Positions 9,285-18,745 of a DNA stretch of 64,000 bases are shown piece by piece (within the stretch, counting starts at the first letter, position 1; every line of letters starts with the position of its first letter). Made by a program: the position numbers and the translations under genes. The notes beneath the pieces are model-generated. The model worked only from the letters and a program-made list of their open reading frames with translations, searched no databases and had not been told where the DNA came from. The stretch spans positions 47,002 through 111,001 of the forward strand of contig NZ_FUYV01000019.1 in NCBI RefSeq assembly GCF_900168165.1. Direction: 5' to 3'. The stretch is from Alkalitalea saponilacus (GTDB lineage Bacteria; Bacteroidota; Bacteroidia; Bacteroidales; Marinilabiliaceae).

Positions 9285-9905
9285 ATGGTCATATTCACAC
9301 TCCTTGATTATATTGGAGCCATGGTATTTGCCATGAGTGGTGTACTTACAGCTGCCGAAAAACGACTGGATCTGTTTGGCGCCATGTTTATTGGCGTTGT
9401 TACGGCAATTGGTGGAGGAACAACAAGAGACCTCCTGATTGGTGTAACTCCCGTAACCTGGCTCAGTAACTGGCACTACCTGGCTGTTATTATGACAGGG
9501 ATTATTGTGGCCATCATTTTCAGGCAAACACTTAATAAATTGCGCCGAACCATGTTTTTATTCGATACAATTGGAATTGGCGTATTCACCATCATCGGTT
9601 TAGAAAAAGCTCTGATGATTGGGGTTCACCCTGCTGTAGCAATTTTAATGGGAGTAACTTCGGCTGTTGTGGGCGGTGTTATTCGTGACACTCTGACCAA
9701 TGAAGTTCCATTGATCTTTAAAAAGGAGATTTATGCTACGGCATGTATTGCCGGAGCATTGGTTTATCTGGCTCTGAGATGGTTGGGACTGGAGGCAGGA
9801 ATTAACCAGTTATTAACCGTTGGAGTTATTATTACCATTAGACTGCTCTCAATCCGTTACAACTGGTCAATGCCAGTTCTAACCATTGATTCTGAACAAA
9901 AATAG
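9285..9905 (+). CDS. TRIC/UPF0126 family membrane channel
   Basis: A 206-residue integral membrane protein of the UPF0126 (trimeric intracellular cation channel-like) family. It shows the family's internal duplication: two related three-helix units with glycine-rich segments, GVVTAIGGGTTRDLL near residue 45 and GVTSAVVGGVIRDTL near residue 130. A final hydrophobic helix precedes the C-terminus. Bacterial members have been reported as potassium channels or, for E. coli YicG, as glycine transporters, so the solute is open. The gene ends directly against the convergent nuclease gene with no spare base. Confidence 0.88.
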   Translation: MVIFTLLDYIGAMVFAMSGVLTAAEKRLDLFGAMFIGVVTAIGGGTTRDLLIGVTPVTWLSNWHYLAVIMTGIIVAIIFRQTLNKLRRTMFLFDTIGIGVFTIIGLEKALMIGVHPAVAILMGVTSAVVGGVIRDTLTNEVPLIFKKEIYATACIAGALVYLALRWLGLEAGINQLLTVGVIITIRLLSIRYNWSMPVLTIDSEQK

Positions 9906-10967
9906 CTATTGACTGAGAGTTCTAACCAAAACGATATAAACCGGGAAGTGGTCGCTGTATCCTCCCATGTATTGATTCCCCACATAGGAACGAAAGGGGT
10001 ATCCTCTAAACCGTCCTTCGTCTCTGGCTAAGAAAGATTCGTTAAATACCCTGACAGAGTGATACCTGTATCCTTCCTGATCTTTATTGAGAAAACTCTG
10101 CGTTAATAAAATCTGGTCGAACAAATTCCATTCTCCCCGATAGGCGAGAGTGCCTATCCCCCGTCGATGCAAAGGCTCGAAAGGGTTGTAAAGTTGTCCT
10201 TCCTCCAGTCTCCTTTGGTTTCCATGAGCATTTAAGTGAACCTTTATACTTTCATTGATGGGATCGTCATTAAAATCTCCCATAACAATAACTTTTGCAT
10301 CAGCATCTTCATCCTTAATTTCATCTACCAATGCCCGTGAAAGCTGAGCTGCAGCAACACGCAACGGACGGCTTCTTTCTTCACCTCCCCAACGTGATGG
10401 ATAATGATTAACAATGAAGTGCATGGGCTCGCCATCAAAAACTCCTGAAACCAGTAGTTGATCTCTGGTGTAGAGTCGACTGCCATCTTCACGATAATAT
10501 TCCAGCGGTACCGATCTGGAGTTTGTAACCCTGAAATAGCGTGGCTGGTAAAGCAATGCAACATCCATACCTCGACGATCGGGTCCGTAATGATGTACTA
10601 TTTGGTAATTAAGGTGGCGTATCCGTTCGTTTTGTACCAGATCTACAAGAACCTCTCTGTTTTCTAATTCGCACAATCCAATGATTGCCGGACCAGGGAT
10701 GTTTTCATGAGAACCCAATTTAGAAATGACTTCAGCCAAACGATCGATTTTTTCCCAATATTTGGCAGAGTTCCACCGTTTTACTCCCTCGGGAGTAAAA
10801 TCATCATCTCTGATGTTTGGGTCGTTGATCGTATCATAAAGGTTTTCAAGATTATAGAATGCAATAACCCCGGCACGAGTTTGTTGAGCCTGACCGAAAT
10901 GTGTTGCACCAAACAGCAATATCAAGATTGCAACAACAGAAAAACAACGATTCTTTGGTAAAAACAT
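9906..10967 (-). CDS. Secreted endonuclease/exonuclease/phosphatase family protein
   Basis: A metal-dependent phosphoesterase of the EEP (DNase I-like) fold, probably a nuclease. After a signal peptide (about 27 residues, ending ...FGQAQQ) the 353-residue protein shows the expected blocks: IAFYNLENLYD (Asn/Glu metal site), GLCELENREVL, NHYPSRWGG, the GDFNDDP loop, and the terminal SDHFP with catalytic His. It lacks a lipobox. It is divergent from the TonB receptor of the nucleic-acid locus, sharing its 375-base upstream region, which suggests a joint role in extracellular DNA or phosphate use (inference). Nuclease versus phosphatase activity cannot be decided here. Confidence 0.87.
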   Translation of the reverse strand: MFLPKNRCFSVVAILILLFGATHFGQAQQTRAGVIAFYNLENLYDTINDPNIRDDDFTPEGVKRWNSAKYWEKIDRLAEVISKLGSHENIPGPAIIGLCELENREVLVDLVQNERIRHLNYQIVHHYGPDRRGMDVALLYQPRYFRVTNSRSVPLEYYREDGSRLYTRDQLLVSGVFDGEPMHFIVNHYPSRWGGEERSRPLRVAAAQLSRALVDEIKDEDADAKVIVMGDFNDDPINESIKVHLNAHGNQRRLEEGQLYNPFEPLHRRGIGTLAYRGEWNLFDQILLTQSFLNKDQEGYRYHSVRVFNESFLARDEGRFRGYPFRSYVGNQYMGGYSDHFPVYIVLVRTLSQ

Positions 10968-11342
10968 ATCCTATATTTTTCGTATATTTAAACTTAATCC
11001 TTTATTCCAATTATAGTGCCAACTATATTCATCAACCATCTCAAAGATATTAAAATAATTATCAGGCAAAAGTGATAAAAATCACCATCTTTTTACCGTT
11101 TTTTTTGAACATTGCAATCAATTAATTGAAAACAATTTCCCAATTTTAATCTTAAATAAATTAACCCAGTCAAATATATTATTTATTTTCCGGAATGGAA
11201 TCGAACCAACTCAAAAGGGGTAATGTGTTGACAAATATTTAACATCAACAACTTTAAAAACACAAAAAAAAGGAACAGTTTTGTCTCAGGTTTGTTTTGC
11301 TAAAATCGTTCATATAATACCATAAATCAAGTAATACTTTTC
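10968..11342. other. Divergent intergenic region, nuclease / TonB receptor
   Basis: AT-rich, 375 bases, no gene. The one structure seen is an imperfect palindrome TGTTGA-N13-TCAACA at 11226-11250, about 95 bases before the receptor start. It could be a binding site serving one or both promoters. No recognisable Pho box or riboswitch. Confidence 0.3.
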
Positions 11343-14054
11343 ATGAATAAATTTACATGTACACTAATAGCTTTTCTTCTGGCTGGCTTTTTGGTAAAAG
11401 CACAGGAAACCGGCATAAGCGGAAGAGTTATCGACACCTTTACAGGCAGAGGAATCCCTGATGTTTCAATACAGGCTGAGGGCCGTAATGTTGGGACATC
11501 AACACTCGAAGATGGATCTTTTTCGCTTCAACTAGCAGGTGGAGAAGAATTCCAAATCACATTCTCCCACCCGGATTACGAAGAGTTTATCAGGGTAATC
11601 AGGACTGTACCCGGGCGGATGCAGAACCTGGGAGACATTCACATGATGGAAGCCACCACAGATTTTGGTGACATTCCTACCATGGATTTTTTCGACGTTG
11701 ATGAAGATGGAGATATGGCATCTCAAAACATCATTGGCTTGCTAAGTGCTTCGCAAGACTTATATCTTTCACAGTCGGCCTTTAAGTTTGGAGCGACACG
11801 ATTTGCCGTGAGAGGATTTGATCATGAGTATACCCGCACTTACATAAACGGAGTGAACTTTAACGACCAGATTCGTGGCAGATTTAATTTTGGAATGGTG
11901 GGAGGCCTTAACGACGCCGTAAGAAACCGGGACGTGACCATGGGAATTACCAATTCCCGATATGGATTTGGCGATTTGGGCGGACTCAACCACATCAATA
12001 CGCGTTCAACGTCCTTCCATCCCGGTGGAAGGGTCACTGCATCCTACACCAACAGAAACTACACATTGCGGGGAATGGGAATTTACTCAACCGGACTGAT
12101 GGAAAACAATGTTGCCGTTACAACTTCAATTGGATACCGTTGGGCAGGAGAAGGTTACGTTGAAGGAACATTTTACAACAGCTTTGGCTATTTTCTCTCA
12201 GTTGAAAAATTACTGGGGACGAACAACCAACACTCTCTCTCCTTTACAACATTTGGGGCACCAACCCAACGTGGCATGCAGGGTCCCTCATTCGATGAGG
12301 TTTATGATTTGTTGGATAATACATACTATAATCCCAACTGGGGATATCAGAACGGAGAAAAACGAAACGCCAGAGTTGCAACATCGTATGATCCGGCTGT
12401 GATTTTATCACACGTATGGACCATTAACAGAAATACCGAACTGATGTCGGGAATTGGCTTAAGATATAACCAATACGGAACCACCGCATTAAACTGGTAT
12501 AACGCGGCCGATCCTCGGCCGGACTATTACCGATACCTCCCCAGCTATCAGAACATGCCTGAAATTCAGGAATTATACCGACAACAATGGAGAAGAGATG
12601 TCTCTGTTCGTCAGGTGAATTGGGATCGGCTTTACGACGTAAACCGTGATCGTGATCGCGGTATCTACATGGTGGAAGAACGCCACAACGATTTACTGGA
12701 GATGACCTTTAACTCTCATTTCAGAACCCGGGTAAACGAGGTTCAAACCATCAACATAGGCATTGAGGCAAAAAAATCAAAAGGAATGTCTTATAAAACT
12801 GTAAACGACCTTTTAGGTGCTCAGTATTGGCTGGATGTGGATCAGTTTGCAGAAAGAGATTTCCGGGGTGATCCGCAACGTATTCAAAACGACATGAATA
12901 ATCCCAACAGAGAGGTTCGTGAAGGAGATGTATTTGGCTACGATTACGACATGCACGTAAACAGTGCATCCATTTGGTTTCAAAATGAGTTTGAATTTCC
13001 AAGAGCCGAACTATTCTATGCAGCACAACTCTCCTATACCGGATTTTACCGGGATGGGAACATGAGGAACGGAAGGGCACCGGATAATTCATATGGCAAG
13101 GGAGAAGTGCATAATTTTATTGATCAAGGTGTTAAGGCTGGTGGAACATACAAAATAACAGGCCGCCACATGGTGGCAGCCAACGCCATTTACCAAACAA
13201 AAGCACCACTTCCATTTAATTCTTACCTATCGGCAAGAACAAAAGACAATGCCATTCCGGAATTATCAAGCGAACGCATCGCCGGAATTGATGCCAGTTA
13301 CATTGTGGCCATGCCAGCTGTATCAGGTCGCCTCTCTGTTTTTCAAACCAATTTTTATGATCAAAGTGAACTGAACAGCTTTTACCACGATGCTTATCGC
13401 ACCTTTGTAAATTATGTGATGACCGGTGTAAGAAAAGTTCACAGAGGGGTGGAATTGGGTGCCTCAGTCAAACTGACTCCCCGACTGGATGCCAGGGTTC
13501 TTGGAACCATAGCGGAATATCGCTACCAAAACAGACCTACAGGTTACATCACTTATGAAAATGCCAGTCAGCCGGATCAGACCGAAACCGTCTATCTCAA
13601 AAACTTTTTTGTGGGAGGATCCCCGCAAACGGCTGGTAGCATTGGACTGAACTATTCACACCCAAGCTTTACTTTCGTGGAGGTCAGCTACAACTATTTC
13701 GACCGGAACTATATTCAACTGACCCCCATCAGGAGAACCGAGGCAGTCACTCAATTCCCTGCCAACTCTCAGGAAGAGCGTTCTGCCAGAGTCAATGAGA
13801 TTGTAGCCCAGGAAAAATACAATGCAGGTGGCACTTTGGATGCCTCTATCGGAAGATCTTTCCGTTTGGATGGTGGATATTTCCTGAGCATCAATTTTAA
13901 TGTGAATAATATTCTAAACAAAACCGACCTCAAAACCGGTGGTTTTGAGCAAGGACGATTTGATTTTAACGAGTACTCCATTGATGCGTTTCCGGGTAAA
14001 TACTACTACTCCTTTGGACGTAACTTCTTTTTAAATATTGGCCTAAGATTTTAA
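11343..14054 (+). CDS. TonB-dependent outer membrane receptor
   Basis: A 903-residue receptor that should import a ligand across the outer membrane. Signal peptide (cleaved after ...VKAQ), a carboxypeptidase-regulatory-like beta domain (about 22-105, GISGRVIDTFTGRGIPDVSI), a plug, then a long barrel ending in phenylalanine (NIGLRF). It lacks the SusC plug hallmark and has no SusD beside it; its partner is instead the DUF5689 lipoprotein 115 bases downstream. The three genes receptor-DUF5689-endonuclease I, plus the divergent nuclease, suggest uptake of DNA-derived material (inference). Confidence 0.9.
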   Translation: MNKFTCTLIAFLLAGFLVKAQETGISGRVIDTFTGRGIPDVSIQAEGRNVGTSTLEDGSFSLQLAGGEEFQITFSHPDYEEFIRVIRTVPGRMQNLGDIHMMEATTDFGDIPTMDFFDVDEDGDMASQNIIGLLSASQDLYLSQSAFKFGATRFAVRGFDHEYTRTYINGVNFNDQIRGRFNFGMVGGLNDAVRNRDVTMGITNSRYGFGDLGGLNHINTRSTSFHPGGRVTASYTNRNYTLRGMGIYSTGLMENNVAVTTSIGYRWAGEGYVEGTFYNSFGYFLSVEKLLGTNNQHSLSFTTFGAPTQRGMQGPSFDEVYDLLDNTYYNPNWGYQNGEKRNARVATSYDPAVILSHVWTINRNTELMSGIGLRYNQYGTTALNWYNAADPRPDYYRYLPSYQNMPEIQELYRQQWRRDVSVRQVNWDRLYDVNRDRDRGIYMVEERHNDLLEMTFNSHFRTRVNEVQTINIGIEAKKSKGMSYKTVNDLLGAQYWLDVDQFAERDFRGDPQRIQNDMNNPNREVREGDVFGYDYDMHVNSASIWFQNEFEFPRAELFYAAQLSYTGFYRDGNMRNGRAPDNSYGKGEVHNFIDQGVKAGGTYKITGRHMVAANAIYQTKAPLPFNSYLSARTKDNAIPELSSERIAGIDASYIVAMPAVSGRLSVFQTNFYDQSELNSFYHDAYRTFVNYVMTGVRKVHRGVELGASVKLTPRLDARVLGTIAEYRYQNRPTGYITYENASQPDQTETVYLKNFFVGGSPQTAGSIGLNYSHPSFTFVEVSYNYFDRNYIQLTPIRRTEAVTQFPANSQEERSARVNEIVAQEKYNAGGTLDASIGRSFRLDGGYFLSINFNVNNILNKTDLKTGGFEQGRFDFNEYSIDAFPGKYYYSFGRNFFLNIGLRF

Positions 14055-14103
14055 AACAACAAACAGCTAACAGATGATACAAGTTACTAAAACATACAAT
14101 CCC

Positions 14104-14172
14104 ATGAAACGAGTCCTGAGACTTCGGGACGAGTTCCATTTGGCAACTGAAAAACAAAATTATAAACACATG
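14104..14172 (+). repeat. Dispersed repeat, copy A
   Basis: ATGAAACGAG, GAGACTTCG and a 30-base tail GCAACTGAAAAACAAAATTAT... leading into the ATG at 14170 recur in the same order at 49581-49703 in a gene-free region. The tails differ at three positions, one of them a missing base. Copy A forms the leader between receptor and lipoprotein. Confidence 0.5.
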
Positions 14173-16827
14173 AAACCATTAAATTACATACCGGCTCTTC
14201 TCATATTTCTGCTCACAATCTTCAGCGGATGCCAGGATGAGAATTTTGATACGCCACCGCATGAGAGACCTCAATATCAGGGTGAGGCAAACATATCCAT
14301 ACAGGAATTCAAGGCAAAATACAGTGGTCAGCTTGAAGAAATAACCGGAAATGAGGTTATTTCAGGCGTTGTAACCGCCAATGACGTTTCCGGAAATTTG
14401 TACAAACAAATTTTTATTGAGGATGAAACCGGAGGTTTGTTAGTGGCCATCGACCGTAACAATATCTACAACGATTTTCGGGTTGGACAAAACGTTTACA
14501 TCGAAGCCTCCGGCTTATACATGGGACAATATGGAGGCATGTCACAATTGGGATACCGTTTTTCCAGAGATAACGACGGGAACTATTCCATTGGACAAAT
14601 TCCATGGGAACTCTCAAGGCAACATCTTTTTAAGGATGACTACCCAGACCCGGATGCAGTTGTCCCCATGTCATTGACGCCAAACAACATCAGAGCGGAG
14701 TACTATGGAAGACTTGTAAGAGTGGATGGCGTCTATTTTGATGATGCCGGGCAAAGATACTCGTTCCCAACGCAGGAAGGAAACATTCAGACTCTTAACA
14801 GAATTATCCGCTTCTCGTCTAATTATTCGCAAACTGTAACTGCCAGAATGAGCAGTGCTGCGAATTTTGCCGGAGATACCATCCCCTCGGGAATAGGGAG
14901 TGTAACCGGGATATTGACCGTGTTTAACAACACGGTTCAATTGATGGTAAGAGACATCAGTGACGTTAATTTTGAAGAAAATCCCGACGGCTGGGGACTT
15001 GAAGGGTCTCCGTGGTCGGTTCAGTACGCCATTGAAAATCAGGACGACAATAAAACAGGATGGGTAAAAGGATACATTGTAGGAACCCTGAAACCAGGTA
15101 TAAATGCCGACAACCCTGTAACCAGTAATGATGACATTGTCTTTGGACCTGAATTTATAATCAACGACAATATTGTAATCGCTCAATCGCCTGACGAAAG
15201 AGACTGGGAAAACTGTCTGGTGGTAAATCTGCCACAAAATTCTTCCATGCGTTCTGTTCTTAACCTAAGAGACAATCTAGGGAATTTAGGCCGTGAGGTT
15301 CACGTAAGGGGGTCACTTCAAAACATTTTAGGGGCTGCCGGAGTATTAGTAGCAACCGGTTCTGATGCCGACTACAAGTTTGGCTCCACCGGAGAAGAGA
15401 TTCTATACGTACCATTCAGTACGACTTTGAGTCCGTTCACCACCCATAGCGTGACTGGTGCACAGGAGTGGCAACAAAACACGCAATATAATTACGCCAT
15501 AATGAGCGGTTATGTAAATGCTACACAAACCCGCTACGAAAACGAAGATTGGCTGATCTCCCCTGCAATTGATCTAACGGAATACAACGCAGCACATGTT
15601 ACTTTTGAGCATGTAAGCAGGTATGGCGACAATAACAGCGACCATACATTGTGGATCAGTGATGATTACACAGGAGGTGATCCTAATTCTGCTAGCTGGA
15701 CACAAATCATCATACAGAATTATTCATCGGGTGGTTCATGGTACGATTGGGCAAACAGTGGAAGATTGAACATCCCGGAAGAGTTCACCGGCAAGGATGG
15801 AATTCATATAGCGTTTAAATACCTGTCAACAACCTCAAGAGCGGGAACCTGGCAACTTAACGATTTTTATGTGATCAGCGGAGAAGGAACTGAAGGACAA
15901 GACCCCGGTAACGGAGATGGTAATTTTGATGACCCGCTTTCCATTGCAGAAGCATTGGTAAATCAAAACCTTGGCACGTACACATGGGTTGAAGGGTACA
16001 TCGTGGGAGTGGTCAATCAGCAGGTGTCAACGATTAACTCCAGTAATGATGTTACATTCAATGCGCCTTTCCCAAATTTCACCAATGTATTGCTGGCCGA
16101 CGACCCCAATGAAACGGACTACAACAACTTAATTGCAGTGAATCTACCGTCCGGCTCAGCACTGCGTTCTCAGGTGAACCTGGCCGACAATCCCGAAAAT
16201 AAAGGCAAAACATTAAAAGTGTACGGGAATATGCGTAACTATTTTGGAATTGCAGGTTTAAGAGACATCGAGAGCGACGACCCGTTTGTTTTAAGTGGTG
16301 ATGGGACTGATCCTGGCGATCCGGGTGATCCTGGTGACCCGGGAGATCCTTCAGGCAATGTGATCTTCCTTGAAACTTTTGGGGATGGGGATTATCCTTT
16401 TGGAGAACGACCAAAGATCAATGAATTTGATGATTTTGATAATCAAGATGTCACTTTTTCAGACAGCTCAGAGCGTGCAGATATAAGATCAACAGCATCA
16501 ATAAATGCACATGTTTGGTTGCCTGTTGGTGATAGCGAGTTGGTCATTGAAGGAATTGACATATCGGGATTTACCAATGTACAGTTGCATTATGATTTTA
16601 CCGGCAACAATACAACCAATGCCAATAATTTAATTGTAAAGGTAAATGGTACAGAAATGACGGTTCCCTCCGTCAATATTTCCAGCAACACCTACAGCAC
16701 CATTACCATACCTGAGATAATCACCGCAGAAAGTCCTTTGAAAATTGAGTTCATTGGGGAAGAAGGCAAGAATACTGTTGGCTTTAGACTTGATAATATT
16801 AAGCTGACCGGCGATATTGAAGAATAA
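14170..16827 (+). CDS. DUF5689-type surface lipoprotein with repeated modules
   Basis: Probable ligand-binding surface lipoprotein of the nucleic-acid locus. I start at the ATG at 14170 (MKPLNYI), giving 885 residues, because it places a signal peptide and lipobox (FSGC) at the N-terminus; the in-frame sequence before it is a dispersed repeat. Domains in order: a DUF5689 region (about 35-275), a module with WVKGYIVGTL (about 290-410), a jelly-roll-like anchor segment with WLISPAIDL (about 420-565), a second copy of the module with WVEGYIVGVV (about 590-705), a DPG-repeat linker (about 714-727), and a C-terminal beta domain. The two modules also share VNLP...LR(S/D)xVNL. OB-like folds are plausible. 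Function is inferred from neighbours only. Confidence 0.75.
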   Translation: MKPLNYIPALLIFLLTIFSGCQDENFDTPPHERPQYQGEANISIQEFKAKYSGQLEEITGNEVISGVVTANDVSGNLYKQIFIEDETGGLLVAIDRNNIYNDFRVGQNVYIEASGLYMGQYGGMSQLGYRFSRDNDGNYSIGQIPWELSRQHLFKDDYPDPDAVVPMSLTPNNIRAEYYGRLVRVDGVYFDDAGQRYSFPTQEGNIQTLNRIIRFSSNYSQTVTARMSSAANFAGDTIPSGIGSVTGILTVFNNTVQLMVRDISDVNFEENPDGWGLEGSPWSVQYAIENQDDNKTGWVKGYIVGTLKPGINADNPVTSNDDIVFGPEFIINDNIVIAQSPDERDWENCLVVNLPQNSSMRSVLNLRDNLGNLGREVHVRGSLQNILGAAGVLVATGSDADYKFGSTGEEILYVPFSTTLSPFTTHSVTGAQEWQQNTQYNYAIMSGYVNATQTRYENEDWLISPAIDLTEYNAAHVTFEHVSRYGDNNSDHTLWISDDYTGGDPNSASWTQIIIQNYSSGGSWYDWANSGRLNIPEEFTGKDGIHIAFKYLSTTSRAGTWQLNDFYVISGEGTEGQDPGNGDGNFDDPLSIAEALVNQNLGTYTWVEGYIVGVVNQQVSTINSSNDVTFNAPFPNFTNVLLADDPNETDYNNLIAVNLPSGSALRSQVNLADNPENKGKTLKVYGNMRNYFGIAGLRDIESDDPFVLSGDGTDPGDPGDPGDPGDPSGNVIFLETFGDGDYPFGERPKINEFDDFDNQDVTFSDSSERADIRSTASINAHVWLPVGDSELVIEGIDISGFTNVQLHYDFTGNNTTNANNLIVKVNGTEMTVPSVNISSNTYSTITIPEIITAESPLKIEFIGEEGKNTVGFRLDNIKLTGDIEE
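16309..16350 (+). repeat. Nine-base tandem repeat encoding a DPG linker
   Basis: Units of the form GATCCTGGT with third-base changes encode (Asp-Pro-Gly)n inside the DUF5689 lipoprotein. The synonymous drift argues for selection on the peptide. It probably forms an extended spacer between the second module and the C-terminal domain. Confidence 0.8.
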
Positions 16828-16850
16828 CCTTTTCGAAAAAACAATGTATA

Positions 16851-16883
16851 AAAACAGAGGTTTATCTCATAAACCTCTGTTTT
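16851..16883 (+). terminator. Intrinsic terminator after the DUF5689 gene
   Basis: A 14-bp stem AAAACAGAGGTTTA / TAAACCTCTGTTTT with a 5-base loop. It is only 14 bases before the endonuclease I start, so nuclease expression depends on read-through or on a promoter inside the lipoprotein gene. Confidence 0.8.
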
Positions 16884-16896
16884 AAATTAATAGCAT

Positions 16897-18549
16897 ATGG
16901 TAAGATTTTTAAGACTTCATTTCACCGTTTTCTTTTTGCTGACAGCATCCATATTGCTTTCGCAAAACCCCCATGGATATTATAACAACGCAATCGGCAA
17001 AAAAGAAGCTGAGTTAAAAACTGCACTACACGACATCATCAGGTATCACACAAACTTAAGTTACAGTGCTCTTTGGGTGGTTTTCAGACAGACTGATGAA
17101 CGTGCTGATGGAACCGTATGGGACATGTACTCTCCAATTATCAGAACGCTTAATACGACCAGAGGATTAAACAGGGAACATTCTTTTCCGGTAAGCTGGT
17201 GGGATGGCACAAGGGATGAATCCCTGGCTGCATATACCGATATCAATCATATTTTTCCGTCTGATGCTGAGGCCAATATGGCCAAATCCAACCATCCACT
17301 TGGTGTGGTAGGCTCCAATCCCACCTATAACAACGGAATGACTAAGGTGGGTCAGAATATCTTTCCCGGGTATACAGGATTGGTTTTTGAACCGGACGAT
17401 GAATATAAAGGTGATTTTGCAAGAGCCTATCTTTATATGGCTACGCGCTATCAGGATTATGTCAACCGCTGGAGAAATTTCACCATGCTACAAACAAATA
17501 CCTATCCGGTTTACCAACAATGGGCCATCAATCTTTTACTGGAGTGGCACAGGGAAGACCCGGTAAGTACAAAAGAGTTAGAGCGAAATGAAGAGGTGTT
17601 CCGGATTCAGGGAAACCGAAATCCTTTCATCGATTTTCCGGAACTTGCAGAACACATTTGGGGCAACAAAAAAGATGATGAGTGGATAATTGAAATCGAT
17701 AACTATCAGTCGGTTTTAATCACCCCAACCAACAATACCGAAGTGGCCTTTGGAACAGTGGTAAAAGGTCAAACAGCTACCAGATCGCTCTTTTTCAGAG
17801 GAAATAACCTCACCCAACCACTCTCCCTCTTTTTGTACGGTACAAATTCGCAGTTTTTCAATATAAATGTAAACGAAATACCATCATCCCTTGCCAATCG
17901 GGCCGAAGGTTTTGAACTTCAAGTGACATATTCTCCTACCCAAAATACAGGGAACCATACCGCTACAATATTAGTTTCTGATGGAGGAATGAATGGTAGT
18001 GTCACTGTTAACATTCATGGTCAAAGCATAGCTGAAGACGAGATTGTTCCACCAACCGCTCTGCCGGCCACTGATGTTACTGCGACAAGTTTTCAGGCCA
18101 ATTGGCAAGCCATGGAAGATACCGATTTTTATATCCTTCACGTGTATGAGCATGACAATGGAGAAGCAGAACTTTTATTCTCTCAGGATGATATTTTTGA
18201 CAACTTCTACGAAGTTGTCAACCTGGACCCTGAGAAACAGTATTCGTATAATGTATCCCGAGAAGTGAGTGGAATTCGTACCGAAGCTTCAAATACCATT
18301 AACGTATCAGCAGGAACAAACATCAATGAAGAAACCAATGACATATTAGTCCATACCCATCAGAAAAACATTTACATTCACAAAACAGTGAGTATGCTTG
18401 TCAATGCAAGGGTTTACAATCTATCGGGTCATTTAATTGCTCAAAAAACACTTATCAACAGCGTATCAAAAATCTCTGTAAAAACCAACGGTGTCTATTT
18501 TTTACATATTGATGGATACGGCGTAGAAAAAGTGATGATAAACCATTAG
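16897..18549 (+). CDS. Secreted endonuclease I with T9SS tail
   Basis: Extracellular nuclease. The 550 residues begin with a signal peptide (ending ...LLSQ) followed by an endonuclease I domain (about 25-270) with the core motifs NREHSFPVSWW and DINHIFPSDAEANMAKSNHPLG in the expected spacing. A beta-sandwich of the choice-of-anchor D type (about 280-375), a fibronectin III domain (about 385-475), and a C-terminal segment typical of type IX secretion sorting (VYNLSGHLI ... KTNGVYFLHI) follow. The product should be released or cell-surface anchored. With the TonB receptor and lipoprotein it suggests a system that cuts external DNA and imports products. Confidence 0.92.
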   Translation: MVRFLRLHFTVFFLLTASILLSQNPHGYYNNAIGKKEAELKTALHDIIRYHTNLSYSALWVVFRQTDERADGTVWDMYSPIIRTLNTTRGLNREHSFPVSWWDGTRDESLAAYTDINHIFPSDAEANMAKSNHPLGVVGSNPTYNNGMTKVGQNIFPGYTGLVFEPDDEYKGDFARAYLYMATRYQDYVNRWRNFTMLQTNTYPVYQQWAINLLLEWHREDPVSTKELERNEEVFRIQGNRNPFIDFPELAEHIWGNKKDDEWIIEIDNYQSVLITPTNNTEVAFGTVVKGQTATRSLFFRGNNLTQPLSLFLYGTNSQFFNINVNEIPSSLANRAEGFELQVTYSPTQNTGNHTATILVSDGGMNGSVTVNIHGQSIAEDEIVPPTALPATDVTATSFQANWQAMEDTDFYILHVYEHDNGEAELLFSQDDIFDNFYEVVNLDPEKQYSYNVSREVSGIRTEASNTINVSAGTNINEETNDILVHTHQKNIYIHKTVSMLVNARVYNLSGHLIAQKTLINSVSKISVKTNGVYFLHIDGYGVEKVMINH

Positions 18550-18578
18550 GACAGAAACACCTCTCATATATTTTGCGC

Positions 18579-18610
18579 AAAAAGAGCCCTTTAAACGAGG
18601 GCTCTTTTTA
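18579..18610 (+). terminator. Intrinsic terminator after endonuclease I
   Basis: AAAAAGAGCCCT, short loop, AGGGCTCTTTTT. It closes the receptor-lipoprotein-nuclease unit. Confidence 0.85.
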
Positions 18611-18745
18611 TCTGACATTAACAGAGAGTTTTTATATTACAACTGAAATTCGTATATTGAAAAGGCAATCATTCTATTGCTAATATCACATTATTTTTTA
18701 TTCCTTTGCAAAAAGTTGAATTAACGGAAAAACAGAATATTGAAA

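Noticed and set aside
10968..11342. Pho box for the nucleic-acid locus
   Set aside because: I looked for tandem CTGTCAT-like 7-mers and found none; the TGTTGA palindrome does not fit.
11343..14054. SusC assignment for the receptor at 11.3 kb
   Set aside because: The SusC plug hallmark and a SusD partner are missing; it is an ordinary TonB receptor with an N-terminal beta domain.
14671..15237. 188-codon frame antisense to the DUF5689 gene
   Set aside because: Lies wholly within a well-supported gene on the opposite strand; composition is that of a shadow frame.
16079..16414. 111-codon antisense frame containing complement of the DPG repeat
   Set aside because: Its repetitive peptide is the reverse reading of the linker.
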